Positions 6,414 to 14,023 of a stretch of 45,459 nt of DNA are shown piece after piece. Positions within the stretch are counted from its first letter, which is position 1. The number at the start of each line of letters is the position of its first letter. The DNA is taken from the NCBI GenBank assembly GCA_903925285.1, contig CAIYET010000249.1, positions 1-45,459 of the forward strand, read 5' to 3'. The position numbers and the translations under genes are program-made. A model generated the notes under the pieces. That model had not been told where the DNA came from. It searched no databases and saw only the letters and a program-made list of their open reading frames with translations. The stretch is from Candidatus Hydrogenedentota bacterium (lineage in GTDB: Bacteria > Hydrogenedentota > Hydrogenedentia > Hydrogenedentales > SLHB01).

Positions 6414-9400
6414 TCATGGGCCAATTTCGCATTTGGGCATATCGTACTTGAGCACGGTTAGTCCTTCCTGCGAGATCTTGGTTCCCGATATGTTCAGATG
6501 GCGTAAGCCCGTCAGCTTCTTGACGTGCGTCAGGCAGGCGTTGCCGATCGCACAATCGCTGATGCCCAATGACTCCAACAACGTGAAATTCTCGACAACG
6601 GCGAACCCGGTATCGGTGATCTTGAGGCCCGACAAATTGAGTTCACGCAGATGGACGAGGCCTTTGATATTGTCGAGTCCCGCGTCCGTCACGCCGCTCG
6701 AATTGATATCGAGTCGGCGCAGAGCCGTCATGCCCGCGAGCGACGCCATGCTGACGTCGGTCACGTCGTTGCCGATCAACACGAGCGTGTGGATCGCGTC
6801 GGCGCCCAGCGGAAGCAGCGGAGAAAGGTCTTTGCCGTCGCTTTGATTTATGACCAATTTCAGAACCTTGCCTGCGGATACCGCTACGCTACGTTCCGCG
6901 TGTCCCAGCGGTTTCCACATCTTGGCGCCCGTCGCATTCCAGTCGCGCTCGAACAAGCTGCCCAGCGAACGATTGCTTGGGAAAACAAGAGTGCGTCGTG
7001 GTTTCGGCTTGTCCTCCTCGACAGGCGGTTGTGTGGGTTGCGGCGTTTCTGCGGGCGTCGCCTCGGCAGGGGGTTGCGTGGGCTGTGGCGTTTCCGCAGC
7101 CGCGGGAGTCGGCGTCGGCGCGGGTTCGGTAGGCCCCCGGCCATTCATCAACACGTATCCTGCGCCGCCGAGAACGATTAACAGCACCGCTGCCGCGATG
7201 GGCAGCCATGCGCCTTTGCGCGCCGGAGCTTCCGTTTCGTGCGCTTCGGCTTGAGGCGCAGGTCTTGGCGCGGCTACCGGCGCGGACCTCGCAGGTTTTT
7301 CCTGCAATTGGCCTCGGAGACGTTCGACTTCAGCCTGCGCTTTGTCCAGTTCCTCCGCTTTCGCGTTCTGCGCGGACCGCAACGCTTCTACTTCCTGGCC
7401 AAGTCGTTCTTCATCGGACGAACCCTTGGCGGCCTCGCCATGCAAGCGTTCCAGTTCGCGTTGCAACGACGCGACGGCTGCGTCCTGTTCGGAACGCCCG
7501 CGCTGAGCCGTGGCCAAGGCATCTTCCTGTGCCTGTAACGTTGAACGGAGCGCATCGAGTTCTACGCGCGCCTTATCCAGTTCCTGCGATTTTGTGCGCT
7601 CGCTGCTTTGAATTTGTTCGAGATCCTGCATCAACGATTGTTCGGACACAGTGGCGTTCTGTGCCTGCGACCGCAATTGCGAAAGTTCCTGCTGGAGCGC
7701 CGCTGTGACCTTTTCCTGTTCGGAACGGCTCCGCTCGGCAGCGACAGCGTCCGTCTCGCGATCCGTTAGCGTGCTACGCAACGCATCGAGTTCGGAACGC
7801 GCTTCATCCAGCGCGCGCGACTTCACATTGCCATTCGAGCGCAATTGATCGATTTCCGTGAGCAGGTTCCGCTCGGAATCCGACGCGCGCGCCGTCGAGG
7901 ACCGCAACGTGTCCAACTCCTGCCGAAGCGCGCCCATCGCCTGAGCTTGTTCGGACTGGCCGCGCCGCGCCTCGGCAATCGCCTCTTCGCGGGCATCCAG
8001 CGTACCTTTCAGCGTCTCCAATTCCGCGTGAGCGTCATCCAGCGCGCGCGACTTGACGTCGCCGTGCGCGCGGAGTTGCTCGAGTTCGGTGCGCAGTCCC
8101 TCTTCGGATGTGGACGCCTTCGCTGCCTGGCCGCGCAACCCGTTCAATTCGTCGCGCAGCACCGCCATGGCCCGTTCATGTTCCGCGCTGCCGCGCATGG
8201 CCGACGCGACGGCGTCCTCGCGTGTGGCCAGCGAACCCTTGAGCGCGGCCAGTTCGTTTCGCGCCTGTTCGAGCGCGCCGCTCTTGGCATTCTCATTCGC
8301 GCGGAGTTGATCGACCTCCGCCATCAACGCCTGCTCCGAACCGGACGCTTCGGCGGCATGCGTGTGCAAATCACCCAACTCGCGACGCAACGACGCGAGT
8401 TCGCGCTCCTGTTCCTGCCGGCTGTGCGTTGCGGCGCCGATAGCGCCTTCGCGTTCGGCCAATGCATCCTGCAACCGTTCCAGTTCCGATCGAGCGTCGC
8501 CCAGCGCTTGCGATTTCGAACTCTCGTTCGTGCGCAGTTGCTCGACCTCCGTCACGAGTTTATGTTCGGACGAGGCCGCCTTTTCGGCGCGCGCGCGCGA
8601 GTTAGCGAGTTCGCGCTGCAACGCGGCGATGGCTTCCTCGCTTTCGGTGTTGCTGTGAATCGCCTTCGACACGGCGGCTTCCTGGCGTCGCACCGTTTGT
8701 TGCAGCGACTCCAAGTCCGTCCGCGTTGCTTCCAATTCGCGCGACTTGGCCCGCTCGTTCGCGCGCAACTGCTCGACCTCGGCCAGCAGCCGCTGCTCGG
8801 AATCGGAGGCTTGGCGCGTCCGCTCCTCGACGGCGTTCAACTCGGCACGCAACGCGGTCACTTGCTGCTCATGCTCGGCATTCTTGCGTTCGGCTTCGGC
8901 AACGGCGGACTCGCGGTCGCGCAACGCCCCGCGCACGCTTTCGAGTTCGATCCGCGCCCCCTCGAGCAACTGCGACTTGCCAGCCTCGTTCGCGCGTAAC
9001 TGCTCGACTTCGCGAAGCAACGCTTCCTGTGCGTTCGACGCGCCCGCCGCCTGCCCGCGCAATCCTTGCACTTCCCGGTTCAGTTCCATGACCATCTGCT
9101 CGCGCTCGGCGTTCTTGCGTTCCCCTTCGGCGAGGGCCGTCTCGCGGTCCTCGAGCGCGTTCTTGAGTAAATCCAGTTCGGCGCGCGCGCCCTCCAACAA
9201 CTGCGACTTCGCGTTCTCCGTCGCGCGCAGTTGGTCCACCTCGCCCTTGAGGCGGTCCTCCGATTCGGTCGCCTGTTGCGCGCGCGAGTTGAGCGTGCCC
9301 AGTTCCTGCTGCAACGCGGCCATCGCGCGTTCGCGGTCGGCATTTTTCTGCTCGGCCTCCGCGATGGCCGACTCGCGATCCTGAAGGGCCGTCTTAAGCG

Positions 9401-10391
9401 AATCCAGTTCCGAGCGCGCTCCCTCGAGCGCTTTGGCCTTGACGGCCTCATTCGCGCGCAACGACTCGACTTCCGTAGCGAGCGCCTGTTCCGACTTGGC
9501 GGCGTCGCCCGCCTGGTTACGCAGACCATCCATTTCAGTGCGCAACGTCGCAAGGACCTGCTCGCGTTCCGCGCTACGGCGTTCCGCCTCCGAAATCGCC
9601 CCCTCGCGTTCACCGAGGGTCTGCGTGACCCGCTGCAACTCGCCGCGCGCGCTCTCCAACGCATCCGACTTGGACCGCTCATTGGCGCGTACCTGTTCGA
9701 GTTCCGCCGCGAGAGCCTGCTCCGAAGAGACCGTACGTTGTGCTTGCTCGTTAAGCGCTGTAAGTTGCGACTGAAGTGAAACGACCTGAGCCTCGCGTTC
9801 CCCATTGCGGCGTTCTGCGGCCGTCAGCGCCTCCTCGCGGTCATCGAGCGATTTGCGCAGCGATTCCTGCTCGCGGCGGGCTTCCTCGAGCGCGGATTTC
9901 TTCGTCTCGTCCTCCGCGCGCAACCGTTCGACCTCGGAAGTGAGTGAATGCTCGAAATCGGAGGCTTCTTCGGCCATGCCACGCACGAGTTGGAGTTCGC
10001 GCCGCAGAGATTCGACGACATGCTGCAACTGTTCACGGTCGTCTGGCGCAGCCTTGGGCTTAATCCCGTCCCTCAGCGCCTGAATCGGCTGTTCCAGCGC
10101 ATCGAGCATACCGCGCCAACCGTCCACCTGCTCCGTGCCGAGCAGATCGCTCATCGCCGTGCAATCCTCGCGAGCCTCACGAACACGCGCAAGCGCCTTG
10201 TCGCAGCATAGCGCCGCTTCCTCGTTCCGGCCCTGCGCCGCCAAATGCTGCGCGCGAAGCGAAAGCAAGGAAATGTTGCCCGGAACCAACGGTTCGATCT
10301 CATCGATCACCGCCAATGCCCCCGCGTCCTGTCCCTGTTCTTTCAGGACAGCCAACGCCCGGCACCTTTCATCGATCCAAACCAGGTTCAT
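6414..10391 (-). CDS. Giant membrane-anchored coiled-coil protein with C-terminal leucine-rich repeats, 1325 aa
   Basis: Residues 1-145 are helical and TPR-like (ALAVIDEIEPLVPGNISLL, then AAQGRNEEAALCCDKAL). Residues 146-992 are eleven tandem copies of a 77-residue coiled-coil unit, followed by a half copy (993-1032). Each copy starts near SEQAL and contains EVEQLRANE, KS.ALE.AR.EL and RE.A...A. A single membrane segment lies at about 1062-1082 (WLPIAAAVLLIVLGGAGYVL), then a Pro-rich linker with a repeated ETPQPTQPP. Leucine-rich repeats of the ITDTG type fill about 1180-1315. With no N-terminal signal, the topology is probably coiled coil in the cytoplasm and LRR domain outside. I chose the ATG at 10391 because AAGGAG lies 8 bases upstream; the frame opens 12 codons earlier. 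It may be a spacer or scaffold linking envelope and cytoplasm, but this is inference. Neighbours give no functional clue. Confidence 0.85.
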   Translation of the reverse strand: MNLVWIDERCRALAVLKEQGQDAGALAVIDEIEPLVPGNISLLSLRAQHLAAQGRNEEAALCCDKALARVREAREDCTAMSDLLGTEQVDGWRGMLDALEQPIQALRDGIKPKAAPDDREQLQHVVESLRRELQLVRGMAEEASDFEHSLTSEVERLRAEDETKKSALEEARREQESLRKSLDDREEALTAAERRNGEREAQVVSLQSQLTALNEQAQRTVSSEQALAAELEQVRANERSKSDALESARGELQRVTQTLGEREGAISEAERRSAEREQVLATLRTEMDGLRNQAGDAAKSEQALATEVESLRANEAVKAKALEGARSELDSLKTALQDRESAIAEAEQKNADRERAMAALQQELGTLNSRAQQATESEDRLKGEVDQLRATENAKSQLLEGARAELDLLKNALEDRETALAEGERKNAEREQMVMELNREVQGLRGQAAGASNAQEALLREVEQLRANEAGKSQLLEGARIELESVRGALRDRESAVAEAERKNAEHEQQVTALRAELNAVEERTRQASDSEQRLLAEVEQLRANERAKSRELEATRTDLESLQQTVRRQEAAVSKAIHSNTESEEAIAALQRELANSRARAEKAASSEHKLVTEVEQLRTNESSKSQALGDARSELERLQDALAEREGAIGAATHSRQEQERELASLRRELGDLHTHAAEASGSEQALMAEVDQLRANENAKSGALEQARNELAALKGSLATREDAVASAMRGSAEHERAMAVLRDELNGLRGQAAKASTSEEGLRTELEQLRAHGDVKSRALDDAHAELETLKGTLDAREEAIAEARRGQSEQAQAMGALRQELDTLRSSTARASDSERNLLTEIDQLRSNGNVKSRALDEARSELDALRSTLTDRETDAVAAERSRSEQEKVTAALQQELSQLRSQAQNATVSEQSLMQDLEQIQSSERTKSQELDKARVELDALRSTLQAQEDALATAQRGRSEQDAAVASLQRELERLHGEAAKGSSDEERLGQEVEALRSAQNAKAEELDKAQAEVERLRGQLQEKPARSAPVAAPRPAPQAEAHETEAPARKGAWLPIAAAVLLIVLGGAGYVLMNGRGPTEPAPTPTPAAAETPQPTQPPAEATPAETPQPTQPPVEEDKPKPRRTLVFPSNRSLGSLFERDWNATGAKMWKPLGHAERSVAVSAGKVLKLVINQSDGKDLSPLLPLGADAIHTLVLIGNDVTDVSMASLAGMTALRRLDINSSGVTDAGLDNIKGLVHLRELNLSGLKITDTGFAVVENFTLLESLGISDCAIGNACLTHVKKLTGLRHLNISGTKISQEGLTVLKYDMPKCEIGP
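7416..9956 (-). repeat. Eleven in-frame 231-bp repeats encoding 77-residue coiled-coil units
   Basis: Aligning the protein by its recurring SEQ.L...EVEQLRANE start gives eleven consecutive units of exactly 77 residues (231 bases), with no insertion or deletion, and then a partial twelfth. Seventy-seven residues equals eleven coiled-coil heptads, so the register is preserved from copy to copy. The copies are diverged in sequence (roughly half of positions vary) but fixed in length. Confidence 0.88.
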
Positions 10392-10449
10392 GAAACAAAC
10401 TCCTTGGAACAGATTATCACACCTCATGCGCCGATACCAGATCCGGGGA

Positions 10450-10470
10450 ATTCTGACTCCTGACTTCTAA
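10450..10470. repeat. Heptamer array (ATTCTGA CTCCTGA CTTCTAA)
   Basis: Three diverged 7-base units lie in phase in the divergent gap between the coiled-coil gene (-) and the glycosidase gene (+). They use the same CTGA core as the arrays at 6363 and 45342. Confidence 0.6.
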
Positions 10471-10492
10471 AATCGTTTGCCGCCCGACATTG

Positions 10493-10533
10493 ATAATTCA
10501 TAATTCATAATTCATAATTCATAATTCATAATT
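10493..10533. repeat. Tandem ATAATTC heptamer, nearly six copies, abutting a Shine-Dalgarno
   Basis: Five exact copies of ATAATTC (10493-10527) plus six matching bases of a sixth are followed at once by AAGGAGG (10534-10540) and, seven bases on, the ATG at 10548. The array is therefore in the 5' untranslated or promoter region of the glycosidase gene. Its AT-rich units could supply -10-like elements. Copy-number change by strand slippage would alter spacing upstream of the ribosome-binding site. Confidence 0.92.
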
Positions 10534-10547
10534 AAGGAGGGTGTGCC

Positions 10548-12314
10548 ATGGTGCTCTGTTACTGGGTTTCTGCGATGTTGCTGGCGGCGGGCGGCGGAAA
10601 CCTCATCGAAAATCCGTCTTTTGCAAAGGACTTGGCTGACTGGCAAACCTCGAATTGGCCAACTGAAGTACAGGCCGCCGCCGTTACGGAAGGCGCCTCC
10701 ACCGCCGCGCGTATCTCCGTCTCGGCGGAGAAGGCCCTCGGTTATCCGCTGCTATTCCAGGAACGGCCCGTACACGTCGGCGACGTGTTCGAGGCCCGCG
10801 TCGACGCGATGCCGCGCGAGATTCGCAAAGGATATGGCGCATACGGCGCGCTCGAATTCTACGACGCATCGAAAAAACGACTGTGTTTCAACCAGACTGA
10901 AGCGGCCTCGCCCGATAACCAATGGACGCGTCTCGCGGTGACCAGCGTGGCCCCGCCCAACGCCGCCACGGTCCGTTGGTGTCTCATCGTCAACGGCGTC
11001 GGGGAGGGATTCTTCACCGACGCCGCGCTCGCGTGTACCGGAAACATTGCCCCGAAACCGTTGTCGGGGCCGGTCACGATTACGGTGACGCGCAAACGAG
11101 CCTGCAAGACCTTCAAGGGATTCGGCGCGGAAGATGACGGCTGGTTCTATGGCCCGGACAACGCCGAGCACGGCGTGACGGCGGAAGACGAGCCCATTCG
11201 CGAAGGCCGCATTCGCTGGATGGACCCCGATTGGGTGCGCATGTTTTTCTGGTACCGCGACTGGTGTCCCAAGGACGATTGGGAGACATTCACCTTCGAC
11301 AGCCCGAACATGCAGAGCCATTATCGGACGCTCGACCTCTACCAACAAATCGGGGCCTGCATAAACGTCGTCGGCGTCGAATGGGGCATGCATCGGCCCT
11401 TTACCGACCTGCCGAAAGCCGCGCGCGCCATCGCATCGTTGCTCGAACACCTGATTCGCGTCAAAGGCTACACGTGCGTGCAGGAGTGGACGCTGACCAA
11501 CGAACCAAACGGATCGTGGCTGACGCTCGGTCAGACCTTCGACGAATTCGTGCAACTGCACCGGCTCGTCAAGGAAGAATGCGCGCGGCGTGGACTCAAG
11601 ATTCGCGTCATCGGCAGCGACGACACCAATGGCCTCGCGTGGTTCCGTCAATGCGTCGGCAGCAAGGACTACGCCGCCACCGCAGACCTCTTCGCGTCGC
11701 ATCGTTACGTGCCATTCGCAGACCGCGCGCTGGTCCCATTCTTCTTCGACGCACGCCTCGAACTGCTCAAGGAGCACCGCATCGACAAGCCGCTGATCCT
11801 CGCCGAATTCGGATTCCAGGACAACCGTTCCGGTACGCTCGAAAACCCGCTCATGGAAGAATATCCCTACGCCGTGTGGACGTCGGCCCTCGTAATCGAC
11901 GCGCTCAACCGGGGCGTCGCGGGCTTCTCGATTTGGTGTTTGAGCGAGGTCTACTATCCCGGCAACGGGTTCATGAACTACGGCCTGTGGAACTTCAAGA
12001 ATCGAAACTGGGAAGTGCGGCCCGTCTACCATGCCTGGGCCAGCTTCTCGCGATTGACCGAAGCCGGCGACAAGGTCTTCGTATGCGAATCCAGCGGCGC
12101 TCCTCATGTGATTGCGGCGAAAGTCGGCAAGACGCTGTTCTGGGTCAACCGCTCCGACCAGGACGCCGATGTGCGAATCGCGAGCATGAAACCGTCCGAG
12201 ATCCGCATCATGACGGAGTCCACGCTCTCCGGCGACCGCGAATCCGGCGTGGTGGTCAAGCCAAACGACGGCATGTTCAAAGCGCCGCCACAAAGCTTCG
12301 GATATGCGCGATGA
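10548..12314 (+). CDS. Secreted clan GH-A-type glycoside hydrolase with N-terminal carbohydrate-binding-like domain, 588 aa
   Basis: A short hydrophobic N-terminus (residues 1-16) suggests export. Residues about 17-165 look like a jelly-roll carbohydrate-binding module (NLIENPSFAKDLADW opening, FFTDAAL near the end). From about 185 a TIM-barrel hydrolase follows. FKGFGAEDDGW resembles the start of GH30/GH39-like barrels. TLTNEPNG gives the acid/base Glu319 after Asn, and LILAEFGF gives the probable nucleophile Glu420; this Asn-Glu plus later Glu pattern is the signature of clan GH-A retaining enzymes. The C-terminus (about 500-588) is a small beta domain. The family number and substrate cannot be fixed by eye. 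The start is certain (AAGGAGG seven bases upstream). It is the first of a plus-strand run of glycan-related secreted proteins. Confidence 0.85.
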   Translation: MVLCYWVSAMLLAAGGGNLIENPSFAKDLADWQTSNWPTEVQAAAVTEGASTAARISVSAEKALGYPLLFQERPVHVGDVFEARVDAMPREIRKGYGAYGALEFYDASKKRLCFNQTEAASPDNQWTRLAVTSVAPPNAATVRWCLIVNGVGEGFFTDAALACTGNIAPKPLSGPVTITVTRKRACKTFKGFGAEDDGWFYGPDNAEHGVTAEDEPIREGRIRWMDPDWVRMFFWYRDWCPKDDWETFTFDSPNMQSHYRTLDLYQQIGACINVVGVEWGMHRPFTDLPKAARAIASLLEHLIRVKGYTCVQEWTLTNEPNGSWLTLGQTFDEFVQLHRLVKEECARRGLKIRVIGSDDTNGLAWFRQCVGSKDYAATADLFASHRYVPFADRALVPFFFDARLELLKEHRIDKPLILAEFGFQDNRSGTLENPLMEEYPYAVWTSALVIDALNRGVAGFSIWCLSEVYYPGNGFMNYGLWNFKNRNWEVRPVYHAWASFSRLTEAGDKVFVCESSGAPHVIAAKVGKTLFWVNRSDQDADVRIASMKPSEIRIMTESTLSGDRESGVVVKPNDGMFKAPPQSFGYAR

Positions 12315-12324
12315 AGGAGGCTGT

Positions 12325-12390
12325 AGGAAGTGAGGCTGTAGGCTGTAGGACATCCGAGCCTGCGGTCTATGGCCTACAGCCTCACTTCCT
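12325..12390. repeat. Heptamer-derived inverted repeat, 19-bp arms
   Basis: The arm at 12325-12343, containing GAGGCTGTAGGC, is the exact complement of 12372-12390 across a 28-base loop. The loop holds another GCTGTAGG word. It fills the 101-base gap between two plus-strand genes. It may attenuate or stabilise transcripts, and it uses the same TGTAGGC unit as the hairpin at 2163. Confidence 0.8.
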
Positions 12391-12415
12391 AACTCCTTGA
12401 CGAAAGGGAAATAGC

Positions 12416-13612
12416 ATGAATCGATTCAGCGTTTTGACCGTAATAAGCATTCTATTGGCTGCGGTTGCCGGTGCCGATGAGGCGGCCGACAAGGAGTATA
12501 TCGCGCGGTTCGAGAAGGAGTTTCCCAAGGCTGCCCAGCCCGCGAAACTCGAAGACTATGCAACGGTCGCGCGATACGACGAACTGTTTATGGGCAGCAA
12601 TCTCGACGATGCGCTGAAAACGGTCTCGAACGATTCCGGCGGCATCGCGTGGGGCTTGTCGTATCGGATGATGTCGCTGAACGACCTATATCGCGTCACG
12701 GGCGACGTGAAATATCTGCGCGCGAATCTGAGATGCATCCAGGCCGTCCTCGCCGTCACCGACGACAAGATCGGCAAGCAACTATTCACCGGGCGAATCG
12801 TGGCGGCATGGGGTTGTGACAAGTATGCCAAGCGCGGCCGCGCCGTCTTCGCAGTCCACACCGGCATCATCACCGCGCCGATGTTCGAGTTCCTATTGCT
12901 GGTGCGCGACAACGTCGGCTTCAAGGCCGAGATCGACGACGTGTTCCAGACGATTCTCAAGGGCGCGGCGGATGCGCTCGCCGTCCATGACCGGCAATGG
13001 CGCGACGGACCCGAAAAAGGCGCGGGCCATTACATCGGCATGGACCAGGAAGACGATCTCGAGAACAAGCCGTTGCCCGGCAACCGCCTCAGCGCGATGG
13101 GCTGGGCGCTGTGGCGTTCGTGGCAGATTTCAGCCAATACCATGCATCGCGACCGCGCGCTTGCGATAGGACGCTACATCAAAAACCGCCTGTACAAGAG
13201 TCCCGACGGCGCCTACTACTGGGCGTACTCGCTGACGGTCGATCCCGTGAAAGAGAAGCGCGCCCGTGAAAATGTCTCCGGCGAAGATTCCTCGCACGCC
13301 GGCCTGACCATGGCATTGCCGCTGGCGCTGGCGCGTGACGGCAAGATCTTTAATCGCCATGATCTCAGGCGTGTAGGCAAGATGGTCGTCAACGGCATCG
13401 CGCGACTGGGCGGCGGCATCCTGATTGGGAGCGTGACCGGCGATCCGAAGGCCAACCCCGGTTACGTCGGACATGCCGTCAACTGGCTGTCCTTCGCCGA
13501 AGCCGAGTCAGGCGTTCGCGACACGATTCTACCTTTCTACCTCAACTATAAGTCTTATCCAGATCCCTACGAACTCGCGCGATTGCTACATTGTCACAAG
13601 TTCGGAAAGTGA
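12416..13612 (+). CDS. Exported protein of unknown function, alpha-toroid-like, 398 aa
   Basis: I do not recognise a named family. A clear signal peptide is present (MNRFSVLTVISILLAAVAGA, cleavage near ADEAA). The mature part is rich in helices with aromatic and Gly-containing turns typical of (alpha/alpha) toroid folds used by polysaccharide lyases, epimerases and some glycosidases. Examples are GGIAWGLSYRMMSLNDLY, HTGIITAPMFEFLLLVRD, HYIGMDQEDDLENK, LSAMGWALWRSW and NVSGEDSSHAGLTMALPLAL. AAAGGG lies before the ATG at 12416. It is located between two predicted glycan hydrolases, so a role in sugar polymer processing is likely, but no catalytic residue is assigned. Confidence 0.75.
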   Translation: MNRFSVLTVISILLAAVAGADEAADKEYIARFEKEFPKAAQPAKLEDYATVARYDELFMGSNLDDALKTVSNDSGGIAWGLSYRMMSLNDLYRVTGDVKYLRANLRCIQAVLAVTDDKIGKQLFTGRIVAAWGCDKYAKRGRAVFAVHTGIITAPMFEFLLLVRDNVGFKAEIDDVFQTILKGAADALAVHDRQWRDGPEKGAGHYIGMDQEDDLENKPLPGNRLSAMGWALWRSWQISANTMHRDRALAIGRYIKNRLYKSPDGAYYWAYSLTVDPVKEKRARENVSGEDSSHAGLTMALPLALARDGKIFNRHDLRRVGKMVVNGIARLGGGILIGSVTGDPKANPGYVGHAVNWLSFAEAESGVRDTILPFYLNYKSYPDPYELARLLHCHKFGK

Positions 13613-14023
13613 TTCGTCGACTTCGTGGTGGCTTGCGAATAAAAGGGTGCAGTTCTGTCTTTACCGTAGCGTCCAATAATTTGTTCGCAAGTCTAGGGGC
13701 ATTTTCGCAGTTGCTAAATCCAAGCCCGTCTATGTGGATGCAGCAGATTACGGAAGACGGTCGAAATTTGGAGTGCGGCGGCTGCGACGCCGCTTTGGAT
13801 GGATGAACGCCGATGCGAAAACGGAGCCAAAGCGGCGTCGCAGCCGCCGCACTCCAAATCGGGCCGTTCTCGAAGCGTGCCGCTTGCATCGGTAATAGGA
13901 GAGCTGCACCCAAATAAAATCTCACGGCGTACATCCGTTGTGTCATCCGTCGTTGCGATGGGTTGGATGGACGGGTATTATATCGCGTGTAGTTTGGCGG
14001 TCCGAAAATGGGAGTATGACGAG
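13613..14023. other. Intergenic region (about 410 bases) with a large palindrome
   Basis: No gene is supported. The gap holds the 33-bp palindrome at 13766-13859 and, close to 14024, the ribosome-binding GGGAG of the next gene. An open frame runs from within the palindrome into the downstream gene, but its first 75 codons are repeat-derived or of low coding quality and precede a proper signal peptide, so I left them out of the gene. Confidence 0.6.
13766..13859. repeat. Perfect 33-bp GC-rich inverted repeat (REP/MITE-like palindrome)
   Basis: The arm at 13766-13798 (begins ATTTGGAGTGCGGCGG, ends CGCCGCTTTGG) is the exact complement of 13827-13859, with a 28-base loop. It is too long and too perfect for an ordinary terminator and lacks a T tract. 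It is the size and shape of a mobile palindromic element such as a REP or a non-autonomous transposable unit. There is only one copy in this window. Confidence 0.85.

Noticed and set aside
7845-8999. A 384-codon plus-strand frame inside the coiled-coil gene
   Set aside because: It is the antisense shadow of the Glu/Leu/Arg-rich repeats. Its own repetitive Arg/Ala-rich sequence has no family signature and no ribosome-binding site.
10493-10533. The ATAATTC array as a CRISPR or a replication origin iteron set
   Set aside because: There are no spacers, the unit is only 7 bases, and no dnaA boxes or replication initiator gene are nearby. It matches the other heptamer arrays.
10752-12353. A 533-codon minus-strand frame opposite the first glycosidase gene
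   Set aside because: The plus-strand frame has a signal peptide, catalytic motifs and a perfect Shine-Dalgarno. The antisense frame arises from GC-rich codon bias.
13799-14023. An N-terminal extension of the GH106-like gene starting inside the palindrome
   Set aside because: The extension is repeat-derived and precedes a normal signal peptide with its own GGGAG at 14024.
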